Translations under genes and position numbers: made by a program | Shown here: positions 35,122-44,370 of the stretch, one piece after another | Layout of the letters: each line of letters starts with the position of its first letter | Position numbering within the stretch: the stretch's first letter is position 1 | Notes under the pieces: model-generated | Database searches by the model: none | What the model was told of the DNA's origin: nothing | What the model saw: the letters and a program-made list of their open reading frames with translations, nothing else | Assembly (NCBI RefSeq): GCF_042652345.1 | Contig: NZ_JBHSJJ010000001.1 | Location: 558,001-622,000, forward strand | DNA length: 64,000 nt | Direction of reading: 5' to 3' | Origin: Negadavirga shengliensis | Lineage (GTDB): Bacteria > Bacteroidota > Bacteroidia > Cytophagales > Cyclobacteriaceae

Positions 35122-38100
35122 GCTGTGATTCCTAGCTAAGATACAATTCTGAAAGCAATTCACAACAGAGAAGGAGGGAAAGATGTTGAAATTGAGGCTG
35201 TGATTCCTAGCTAAGATACAATTCTGAAAGCAATTCACAACAGAAATCTACAACGCAAGAAAAGGCGTGAAGCTGTGATTCCTAGCTAAGATACAATTCT
35301 GAAAGCAATTCACAACTCACCCCGTCATTGGATCCGCCCCTGATCAGCTGTGATTCCTAGCTAAGATACAATTCTGAAAGCAATTCACAACTAGCGTCCC
35401 TGTCTATATCCCAGCAATCCAGCTGTGATTCCTAGCTAAGATACAATTCTGAAAGCAATTCACAACACGCTGAGTGATTGATGTGTTGTAGATACCGCTG
35501 TGATTCCTAGCTAAGATACAATTCTGAAAGCAATTCACAACTAGGCAGGTACAAGTATGCAACTACGGACGGCTGTGATTCCTAGCTAAGATACAATTCT
35601 GAAAGCAATTCACAACTGGTTTGGATTGATGGTCCTCCTGTATATCGCTGTGATTCCTAGCTAAGATACAATTCTGAAAGCAATTCACAACGGGAGATAT
35701 CCCAAATATTTCTGCAAGCGAGCTGTGATTCCTAGCTAAGATACAATTCTGAAAGCAATTCACAACGGCTTCTTAAGCCCTCTTATGATCGATGCCGCTG
35801 TGATTCCTAGCTAAGATACAATTCTGAAAGCAATTCACAACAAGACCTCGTGGATCGGGCCGCTTTCCTGGGCTGTGATTCCTAGCTAAGATACAATTCT
35901 GAAAGCAATTCACAACAAGACCTCGTGGATCGGGCCGCTTTCCTGGGCTGTGATTCCTAGCTAAGATACAATTCTGAAAGCAATTCACAACAATAAACCC
36001 CTCTATAAAATCAAGAAAAGCGCTGTGATTCCTAGCTAAGATACAATTCTGAAAGCAATTCACAACCTACCCAAGACGGTGCGATACCGGGTACTTGCTG
36101 TGATTCCTAGCTAAGATACAATTCTGAAAGCAATTCACAACAATCAAAACCTCATGGCCATTGTCTGGTGAGCTGTGATTCCTAGCTAAGATACAATTCT
36201 GAAAGCAATTCACAACATCAAAACATTCGAACATGTGAAGAGAGGTGCTGTGATTCCTAGCTAAGATACAATTCTGAAAGCAATTCACAACTAGAAGGCG
36301 TGCATTACGTCATCGGCAAGCGCTGTGATTCCTAGCTAAGATACAATTCTGAAAGCAATTCACAACCAAATTTTTCCTGCGCATATGCGCCATTAAGCTG
36401 TGATTCCTAGCTAAGATACAATTCTGAAAGCAATTCACAACTGTACGCATTCACACCTAAGGCCAGTCCCCGCTGTGATTACCTAGCTAAGGTACAATTC
36501 TGAAAGCAATTCACAACGGCTTTTAGGTATTCAATATACCTTTCTTGCTGTGATTACCTAGCTAAGGTACAATTCTGAAAGCAATTCACAACAAGGAATG
36601 GTGTTGTGGTATTTGACAATAAGCTGTGATTCCTAGCTAAGATACAATTCTGAAAGCAATTCACAACGTAATACTTGATATACACCACGCTGTCAAAGCT
36701 GTGATTCCTAGCTAAGATACAATTCTGAAAGCAATTCACAACACAGGGTGAGGAGATTGATATGATACTATTGCTGTGATTCCTAGCTAAGATACAATTC
36801 TGAAAGCAATTCACAACTGTATCGATCTGCAAATGGTAATCAACGCAGCTGTGATTCCTAGCTAAGATACAATTCTGAAAGCAATTCACAACATTGCAAA
36901 ATGTGAAAAAAAATATGAGGAGGCTGTGATTCCTAGCTAAGATACAATTCTGAAAGCAATTCACAACTTACAGTATGGCAGCACCGGAGAATATTTTGCT
37001 GTGATTCCTAGCTAAGATACAATTCTGAAAGCAATTCACAACCCTCAGAATGCAGTATCTCATCACCGTCTCGCTGTGATTACCTAGCTAAGGTACAATT
37101 CTGAAAGCAATTCACAACCCGATTGGGTGAGTTGGAAACGTATCGCCCGCTGTGATTCCTAGCTAAGATACAATTCTGAAAGCAATTCACAACGGGCGTC
37201 GGGTGGATCGGTTACGGCTGGGAGCTGTGATTACCTAGCTAAGGTACAATTCTGAAAGCAATTCACAACGTATGAAGCAGTATTAATAAAAGAAGGACTG
37301 CTGTGATTACCTAGCTAAGGTACAATTCTGAAAGCAATTCACAACGTCAACAAGTGCATCAGTGATCTTATCCGGGCTGTGATTACCTAGCTAAGGTACA
37401 ATTCTGAAAGCAATTCACAACGTCAACAAGTGCATCAGTGATCTTATCCGGGCTGTGATTACCTAGCTAAGGTACAATTCTGAAAGCAATTCACAACGTT
37501 CGGTGCGGAGATGGGGCTTGGCGTTTTGCTGTGATTACCTAGCTAAGGTACAATTCTGAAAGCAATTCACAACGTATGGCGACGTCAATTACAACGCTCT
37601 GGTGCTGTGATTACCTAGCTAAGGTACAATTCTGAAAGCAATTCACAACACCTCCCAAAGCACAATATTCATGTTCTCTGCTGTGATTACCTAGCTAAGG
37701 TACAATTCTGAAAGCAATTCACAACGTCAACAAGTGCATCAGTGATCTTATCCGGGCTGTGATTACCTAGCTAAGGTACAATTCTGAAAGCAATTCACAA
37801 CGTTCGGTGCGGAGATGGGGCTTGGCGTTTTGCTGTGATTACCTAGCTAAGGTACAATTCTGAAAGCAATTCACAACAGATTCAACGTCAGAATCATTGT
37901 CTAGGGAGCTGTGATTACCTAGCTAAGGTACAATTCTGAAAGCAATTCACAACGTATGGCGACGTCAATTACAACGCTCTGGTGCTGTGATTACCTAGCT
38001 AAGGTACAATTCTGAAAGCAATTCACAACACCTCCCAAAGCACAATATTCATGTTCTCTGCTGTGATTACCTAGCTAAGGTACAATTCTGAAAGCAATTC

Positions 38101-39901
38101 ACAACGTCAACAAGTGCATCAGTGATCTTATCCGGGCTGTGATTACCTAGCTAAGGTACAATTCTGAAAGCAATTCACAACGTTCGGTGCGGAGATGGGG
38201 CTTGGCGTTTTGCTGTGATTACCTAGCTAAGGTACAATTCTGAAAGCAATTCACAACTGAGGGGGTGGAATCGGGGTTTTATTTTGGCTGTGATTACCTA
38301 GCTAAGGTACAATTCTGAAAGCAATTCACAACGTACCCACCGAGTAGGAAATAATAATACTGGCTGTGATTACCTAGCTAAGGTACAATTCTGAAAGCAA
38401 TTCACAACTTATCACCAAGAAAACTGATAACGAATATGCTGTGATTACCTAGCTAAGGTACAATTCTGAAAGCAATTCACAACGTTCCGAACATCTCCTT
38501 CTTCACGTCCTCCGCTGTGATTACCTAGCTAAGGTACAATTCTGAAAGCAATTCACAACAGGGGTGAATTTAACAATAAAAAAGGTTAGCTGTGATTACC
38601 TAGCTAAGGTACAATTCTGAAAGCAATTCACAACATATCAACGGAGGCAGGAAATGTGCCTACTGCTGTGATTACCTAGCTAAGGTACAATTCTGAAAGC
38701 AATTCACAACTACTACAGAAGGGTATGTGTATGCCATCCGCTGTGATTACCTAGCTAAGGTACAATTCTGAAAGCAATTCACAACGTGAGACGGAACAGA
38801 TTTCTTCACAGGTTTGCTGTGATTACCTAGCTAAGGTACAATTCTGAAAGCAATTCACAACTATTCCGTTTAAATATGTCTTTGGATGGCTGCTGTGATT
38901 ACCTAGCTAAGGTACAATTCTGAAAGCAATTCACAACGAACCTCGAGATCAGCTCCATCAGCATCGAGCTGTGATTACCTAGCTAAGGTACAATTCTGAA
39001 AGCAATTCACAACAAAACTGGAAGTAGTAGGATGATCAAGGCTGCTGTGATTACCTAGCTAAGGTACAATTCTGAAAGCAATTCACAACCAGATAACCGG
39101 GGACACCAAATTGTATGTGCTGTGATTACCTAGCTAAGGTACAATTCTGAAAGCAATTCACAACTTAACCGTATAGTGGTTTTGTCTACCGGACGCTGTG
39201 ATTACCTAGCTAAGGTACAATTCTGAAAGCAATTCACAACGTATGTACCGGCCGGTTTTTGTGATCCAAAGCTGTGATTACCTAGCTAAGGTACAATTCT
39301 GAAAGCAATTCACAACTACATGGGGGGTTCAAACGGTTATCAATGTGCTGTGATTACCTAGCTAAGGTACAATTCTGAAAGCAATTCACAACCGACACAA
39401 AAATGATGATTGAGGCTGAAAAGCTGTGATTACCTAGCTAAGGTACAATTCTGAAAGCAATTCACAACAGTCTGAATTGTTATATTTTCAAACTCATAGC
39501 TGTGATTACCTAGCTAAGGTACAATTCTGAAAGCAATTCACAACAAAAACTGGATTGTAAAAAAATATTAGAAAGCTGTGATTACCTAGCTAAGGTACAA
39601 TTCTGAAAGCAATTCACAACAACAGAAGATTCAGGTAAAACATGGATAGTGCTGTGATTACCTAGCTAAGGTACAATTCTGAAAGCAATTCACAACAAAG
39701 GTCCGCCGGGGCACCCGCCACCCTCAGCTGTGATTACCTAGCTAAGGTACAATTCTGAAAGCAATTCACAACAAAACTGGAATCATATGACCCGAGTTTC
39801 CAGCTGTGATTACCTAGCTAAGGTACAATTATTCGTGGACCTGGTTGGTTTTTTCAACGGCACTCATGAATGCTGACGCATTTCTGAAAGCAATTCACAA
39901 C
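35122..39901 (-). CRISPR. Type II-C CRISPR array, 62 intact repeats plus one split repeat
   Basis: Repeats run at 75-76 bp intervals with 29-30 bp spacers. In crRNA orientation (minus strand) each begins GTTGTGAATTGCTTTC, continues AGAATTGTA and ends AATCACAGC. Two forms exist. Form a (45 bp, core TATCTTAGCTAGG-AA) is in repeats 1-18, 21-26 and 28 counted from the left; form b (46 bp, core TACCTTAGCTAGGTAA) is in 19, 20, 27 and 29-62. There are 62 spacers, 54 distinct. Repeated ones are: 35842 = 35917; 37346 = 37422 = 37726 = 38106; 37498 = 37802 = 38182; 37574 = 37954; 37650 = 38030. The last repeat (39803) is split by 53 bp. Orientation follows from the tracrRNA anti-repeat. Confidence 0.98.
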
Positions 39902-40556
39902 ATAATTTCTTTAATACATCGTACAGAAAGGGCTCGTTTTTTTTCTCCGGTNNNNNNNNNNNNNNNNNNNNNNNNNNNNNNNNNNNNNNNNNNNNNNNNN
40001 NNNNNNNNNNNNNNNNNNNNNNNNNNNNNNNNNNNNNNNNNNNNNNNNNTTTTCAACGGCACTCATGAATGCTGACGCATTTCTGAAAGCAATTCACAAC
40101 ATAATTTCTTTAATACATCGTACAGAAACGGCTCGTTTTTTTTCTCCGGTATGCCGATTTAATAGGCCAGACCCTTTCCTAAAATATGAAAATGACCCTT
40201 AGTATTTATTCGGCTGCTGAGCCTGTCGAAGCAGTGATTCCTAGCTAAGATACAATTATTCGTGGACCTGGTTGGTTTTTTCAACGGCACTCATGAATGC
40301 TGACGCATTTCTGAAAGCAATTCACAACATAATTTCTTTAATACATCGTACAGAAACGGCTCGTTTTTTTTCTCCGGTATGCCGATTTAATAGGCCAGAC
40401 CCTTTCCTAAAATATGAAAATGACCCTTAGTATTTATTCGGCTGCTGAGCCTGTCGAAGCAGTGATTACCTAGCTAAGGTACAATTATTCGTGGACCTGG
40501 TTGGCTTTTCAGCGGCACTCATGAATGCTGACGCATTTCTGAAAGCAATTCACAAT
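39803..40556. repeat. 228-bp tandem unit with split CRISPR repeats at array end
   Basis: Four copies are visible, one partly in the N gap. Each holds a repeat 5' part (39803-39830; gap; 40231-40257; 40459-40486), a 52-53 bp insert starting ATTCGTGGACCTGG, and the repeat 3' part CTGAAAGCAATTCACAAC (39884, 40083, 40311, 40539). Then come about 110 bp matching the 3' end of a FISUMP gene and the motif CTGAGCCTGTCGAAG (40217, 40445). Copies are 228 bp apart (40101, 40329 and 40557 at the same point). Copies at 39803 and 40459 are form b; 40231 is form a. Confidence 0.93.
39952..40049. other. Assembly gap, 98 N
   Basis: The gap lies inside the 228-bp tandem unit. From the unit length, 127 bases should be missing if exactly one unit spans it, or 127 plus a multiple of 228. 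Confidence 0.97.
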
Positions 40557-41149
40557 GCAATTTCTTTAATACATCGTACAGAAACGGCAAGTTTTTTATC
40601 CCCGGTATGCCGATTTATTAGGGTAGAGCCTTTCCCAAAATTATAAAACCATGCTTCGGCACTGTCATACTCCGTTGCGGTCCAATAAAATCCATGAGCT
40701 TCAAGCCGTTCATAACTTCCATTCGCTTCCCGGTTGCCTCCCAATAAAGCATTGAATTCAGCACTGCCTCCTTCCAATAAATTGAAGTAAGCTGACCTGC
40801 CCTTGTCCTCCGAGTCACTCATTATACCGCCGTAATACCGGGCCAGGGTTTGCCATTCCTCATTCGTGGGTAATCGCCATCCATTTCCAAGGTTACTACA
40901 ACCATTTTTGGCAGCTTCCCATGTATACAGGCGCCCGTACCGTCTGCAAAGGAGCGTATCATCTTGTTGGCAATATGATTCAGGCATATCAATACGCAAA
41001 TTTTCAGTCATCCAAACCCTACCGTCTGACATCATCTTGGAACTAATGCCTTTGTTATCCAAACTCCGCAAACAGCGTTCATCCGTGTCCGTTTTTTTTG
41101 AACAATTCGTTGCAAGAAACAATAAAATCAAGACGGAGAATCTTTTCAT
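40550..41149 (-). CDS. FISUMP-domain lipoprotein
   Basis: 199 residues. The ATG at 41149 gives a clean lipoprotein signal (FSVLILLFLATNCSKK). The body is a FISUMP domain (Fibrobacter succinogenes major paralogous domain): GRVWMTENLRID, YGRLYTWEAAKNGC, GWRLPTNEEWQTLARYYGG, GFYWTATEYDSAEAWFYNFGKG, and SVRCIKE near the end. Function is unknown; these are surface lipoproteins, often in paralogous sets. The final Leu and TGA stop lie inside the degenerate CRISPR repeat half at 40539-40556. The tandem units to the left carry a diverged copy of its last about 30 codons, reading RHTGEKKRAVSVRCIKEIML. Confidence 0.88.
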   Translation of the reverse strand: MKRFSVLILLFLATNCSKKTDTDERCLRSLDNKGISSKMMSDGRVWMTENLRIDMPESYCQQDDTLLCRRYGRLYTWEAAKNGCSNLGNGWRLPTNEEWQTLARYYGGIMSDSEDKGRSAYFNLLEGGSAEFNALLGGNREANGSYERLEAHGFYWTATEYDSAEAWFYNFGKGSTLINRHTGDKKLAVSVRCIKEIAL

Positions 41150-41222
41150 TACGCTAAATATACATTTTTTAGACACAGATATCACCCGTTTTTATACTTA
41201 TAAAAGTATTTAAACTACAATT

Positions 41223-41236
41223 AAGATAAATATCTT
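41223..41236. promoter_or_regulatory. Palindrome upstream of padR-like gene, candidate operator
   Basis: AAGATA-AA-TATCTT lies 10 bp upstream of the -33 element of the padR-permease promoter. PadR regulators commonly bind such short inverted repeats at their own promoters. Confidence 0.4.
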
Positions 41237-41246
41237 TTCATTTGTC

Positions 41247-41277
41247 TTTGAAGTGAATTCTATATTAACTACATTTA
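41247..41277 (+). promoter_or_regulatory. Promoter of padR-permease operon
   Basis: TTTG (41247-41250), 19-bp spacer, TACATTTA (41270-41277), one base off TAnnTTTG. The ATG of the PadR gene follows 18 bp later. Confidence 0.55.
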
Positions 41278-41295
41278 AGAAAAATATCATGTCCA

Positions 41296-41625
41296 ATGGG
41301 TAAATATCAACTTGGAGAATTTGAAGAGCTGGTGCTTTTGACGGTAGCCGTCCTGCATGGAGAAGCCTATGGCGTGGCCATAGTGGAGGAAATGGAGCGG
41401 AGACTGAACAGGAAGGTGAGCATAGGTTCTTTGCAAACGGTTCTTAGGCGGCTGGAAAAGAAAGGATTCCTTTCTTCTGCTTTCGGTGAAGCCACCCAGG
41501 TAAGAGGAGGTAAACGGAAGCGTTTTTTCACCGTCACGCAGGATGGCAAGAAGGCCATGGAAGAAGTGAAGGAACAGCGGATGGAACTTTGGAATGCCAT
41601 CCCCGGCATCGCTTTCAAATTCTGA
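41296..41625 (+). CDS. PadR-family transcriptional regulator
   Basis: 109 residues. A PadR winged-helix domain fills the protein: LGEFEELVLLTVAVLHGEAYGVAIV, the recognition region VSIGSLQTVLRRLEKKGFL and the wing GGKRKRFFTVTQDGKKAM. PadR proteins repress membrane-transport genes and release on ligand. It is 3 bp upstream of an FtsX-like permease with a PadR-linked prefix domain, a pairing common in Bacteroidota. Autoregulation through the palindrome at 41223 is likely but unproven. Confidence 0.93.
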   Translation: MGKYQLGEFEELVLLTVAVLHGEAYGVAIVEEMERRLNRKVSIGSLQTVLRRLEKKGFLSSAFGEATQVRGGKRKRFFTVTQDGKKAMEEVKEQRMELWNAIPGIAFKF

Positions 41626-41628
41626 CTG

Positions 41629-44247
41629 ATGAAACCAAAAAGAACCGATCCACAACCACCTAGGCCATTTCTGCGGTTCTTCCGCTGGTTCTGCCATCCG
41701 GATTACATGGAGGATATAGAAGGGGATCTGCGGGAAAGATTTGAAAAGCGGTTAAAGCACAGCAGCGTGGGGCGTGCAAAGTGGGAATTCGTAAAGGATG
41801 TAATCAAATTATTGAAACCAGGCCTGATCCGGCCTGTTACCCTACATTATCCAACAATTTGCTCAGGCATGTTCAAAAATTATCTGAAAGTGGCGTACAG
41901 AATATTCAACAGGGAAAAACTGTATGGCTTTATCAATGTGTCAGGTTTGACCATGGGGTTCGCCTGCTGTTTAATGATCTTCCTTTTTATCAGGGATGAA
42001 CTGCGTTATGATGATTTCCATCAGGACGGAGACCGGATTTACCGGGTAGCTTCCGCTTACATGCGGCAAGGGAAATGGGAACCCTATTCCTCCAATTCCT
42101 GGAGAACCGGAGAATTGATTCAGGCCAACTTCGGTGAAATAGAGCAGCTTGTGAGGATCAGGGACAGTGAAGAGATTTTTAGCTACGGGGACAAGCACAT
42201 TTACGAGAAAAGGGTGGCTACCGTGGATGAAAACTTTTTTGAGATATTCAGTTTCCCGTTGATCAGGGGCAGCAGGGAGGAAGCACTTAAAGGCCCCAAT
42301 AAAGTGGTCATCTCTTCGTCCACGGCCGCAAAATATTTTGGAAAGGACGAACCCATCGGAAAAGTCTTTGACGTGCGGGATGGTGCATTCCAGCTCGAAG
42401 TAAGCGGCGTAATGGAAGACATGCCGCCCAATTCCCACTTCCATTTCGACTTCCTTATCTCCGGCGAGACGCTCAGGCAAATGGCACCTCCGCAGCTTTT
42501 TACCCATGTGGGTTGGGATTCCCAGTACCTGTACATCAAAACCGCGCCGGGAACTGATCCTGAAACCATAGCCTCCCGGTTTCCTGATTTCATCAACCAA
42601 AACCTGGACCCCTTTAATTCAGGCAATTTCAAACTTTTCCTCCAGCCCTTACGCTCTATTCATCTTCATTCCGATAATGGCCTGGAAATAGAACCTAATG
42701 GCAGCATGCACCAGGTTTATATTTTTTCTATCATAGCTGTTTTTATACTTGTCATAGCTTGCGTGAATTACATGAACCTCACCTCATCCAGGTCTTTGAG
42801 AAGGGCGAGGGAAGTGGGTATGCGAAAAGTATTAGGCGCCAAAAGAGCCGATCTAGTCGGCCAGTTTTTGAGCGAATCCTTTGTCATTACCTTTTTGGCT
42901 ATTTGCATTGCTTTTGTACTTACCTTTCTCCTTTTACCCGAATTTAACCGTTTTGCGGGAAAAGAAATCTCCCGGAGCGTGCTTTTCAGCGCGAAAGTAC
43001 TATACATACTTTTGGGAGCGCTGATTGTTCTCGGATTCTTTTCGGGCACCTATCCTTCCCTTGTGCTTTCCTCCTTCAAACCCTTAAACAGCATGAAGGG
43101 AGAGGCTTCAGGAAAACCTCTTGTATTATTCAGAAAAGGATTGGTGATTTTCCAATTCATCATCGCCATTGGGTTGATAGCCTCTTCTGCCATTGTCTTC
43201 AAGCAATGGGAGTTTCTAAAAAGCAAAGAATTGGGTGTGAATAAGGAGATGCTGTTGTCGGTGCCACTGCAAACCATGGACAGAAACCAATTGGATGCCT
43301 TTAAGCATGAATTAGCTTCAAACGCCGCTGTCATCAAAACAGGGACAGCCAATATGAAAATGCCGGGATGGATATCCAACAGCACAACTTATGTAGCTGA
43401 GGATGTGGAAGCAGATGAAGAAGAGGGGAAAAGCATGAAGATCATAAGGGTTGACTTTGATTTTCTTGATGTGGTTGAAGCGGAAATCCTTCAGGGAAGG
43501 AACTTCTCCAAGGATTTCCCTTCGGACCCCACCTCATCTATTGTTCTGAACGAGGCCGCAGTAGCCCAACTGGGCTGGAATGACCCTTTGGGAAAGTGGA
43601 TGGAGTTAAACGGACAAAGATTCAGTGTAGTAGGCCTGGTTAGGGATTTTCATTTTGAATCGCTGCACAGGGAAATCCCGCCAACCATCTTTATACTTTC
43701 TTCGGATTGGCTAAACTGGGTGTATGCAAGGATAGATGGACAAAATGTTCCGGCTACGCTGGCGCATATAGAAAGCGTTTATTCCAAATTTGTGACCAAC
43801 AGGGAGTTCTCCTATTCATTTATGGAGGAAGACATTGAGCGGCAGTATGTCGCCGAAGAAAAGTTTACCCAGATATTCACCATCTTTACCTTCCTGGCCA
43901 TTGTTATTGCTTGTATGGGCACTTTTGGGCTGATTTCGTTTACCACATCGCGTAAGTCAAAAGAAATAGGAATCAGAAAGGTACTTGGTGCTTCCGTGGG
44001 ATCGGTGACATTTTTGCTGATCAGGGAATATATTATCCTGCTGCTGATTGCCAGCTTGGTGGCCTGTCCGGTCGCTTATTATTTTATCAGCAGCTGGATT
44101 GAAAATTTTATTTACAGGACAACGATCGGACCCTGGCCGTTTGTGCTGGCAACGATGGCAGCTGTGCTGATAGCCATCGCCACTTCCGGCTTCCGTTCAT
44201 TGAAGGCAGCCCTCGCCAATCCCGTAGTGTCCTTGCGGAATGAATAA
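41629..44247 (+). CDS. FtsX/MacB-type ABC transporter permease with PadR-linked prefix domain
   Basis: 872 residues. A cytoplasmic prefix of about 80 residues (PPRPFLRFFRWFCHPDYMEDIEGDLRERF) is the permease prefix domain 2 type found with PadR partners. Then come a membrane helix near 105, a MacB-like periplasmic domain (NREKLYGFINVSGL to DFLISGE), an FtsX block (EVGMRKVLGAKRADLVGQFL), a second periplasmic domain and a second FtsX block (EIGIRKVLGASVGSVTFLL). The ATPase is not nearby. Such permeases export lipids, peptides or toxic compounds or act in signalling; the substrate is unknown. Confidence 0.92.
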   Translation: MKPKRTDPQPPRPFLRFFRWFCHPDYMEDIEGDLRERFEKRLKHSSVGRAKWEFVKDVIKLLKPGLIRPVTLHYPTICSGMFKNYLKVAYRIFNREKLYGFINVSGLTMGFACCLMIFLFIRDELRYDDFHQDGDRIYRVASAYMRQGKWEPYSSNSWRTGELIQANFGEIEQLVRIRDSEEIFSYGDKHIYEKRVATVDENFFEIFSFPLIRGSREEALKGPNKVVISSSTAAKYFGKDEPIGKVFDVRDGAFQLEVSGVMEDMPPNSHFHFDFLISGETLRQMAPPQLFTHVGWDSQYLYIKTAPGTDPETIASRFPDFINQNLDPFNSGNFKLFLQPLRSIHLHSDNGLEIEPNGSMHQVYIFSIIAVFILVIACVNYMNLTSSRSLRRAREVGMRKVLGAKRADLVGQFLSESFVITFLAICIAFVLTFLLLPEFNRFAGKEISRSVLFSAKVLYILLGALIVLGFFSGTYPSLVLSSFKPLNSMKGEASGKPLVLFRKGLVIFQFIIAIGLIASSAIVFKQWEFLKSKELGVNKEMLLSVPLQTMDRNQLDAFKHELASNAAVIKTGTANMKMPGWISNSTTYVAEDVEADEEEGKSMKIIRVDFDFLDVVEAEILQGRNFSKDFPSDPTSSIVLNEAAVAQLGWNDPLGKWMELNGQRFSVVGLVRDFHFESLHREIPPTIFILSSDWLNWVYARIDGQNVPATLAHIESVYSKFVTNREFSYSFMEEDIERQYVAEEKFTQIFTIFTFLAIVIACMGTFGLISFTTSRKSKEIGIRKVLGASVGSVTFLLIREYIILLLIASLVACPVAYYFISSWIENFIYRTTIGPWPFVLATMAAVLIAIATSGFRSLKAALANPVVSLRNE

Positions 44248-44292
44248 TGTGCCGGTCATAAAACGGGCTTTTTCATTATTGTATCCGTTTTT

Positions 44293-44340
44293 AAAAAATA
44301 ATCCTGTAAACCGTGGATTTCCGATCGGTTTACAGGATTT
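44293..44340 (-). terminator. Bidirectional terminator hairpin after module B
   Basis: Perfect 14-bp arms AATCCTGTAAACCG (44300-44313) and its complement (44326-44339) around a 12-base loop. On the minus strand the stem is followed by a T-run (A-run at 44293-44298). It lies between convergent permease and amidohydrolase genes. Confidence 0.85.
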
Positions 44341-44370
44341 GAACAGATTGCTTGGAGGAGTTTATGCTTG

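Noticed and set aside
35563..36964. Minus-strand reading frames rich in MNCFQNCILARNHS blocks
   Set aside because: They are translations of the CRISPR repeats, not proteins; the period follows repeat and spacer lengths.
39845..40075. 76-codon plus-strand frame across the N run
   Set aside because: It is made of the split-repeat insert and unknown bases; no start context or family.
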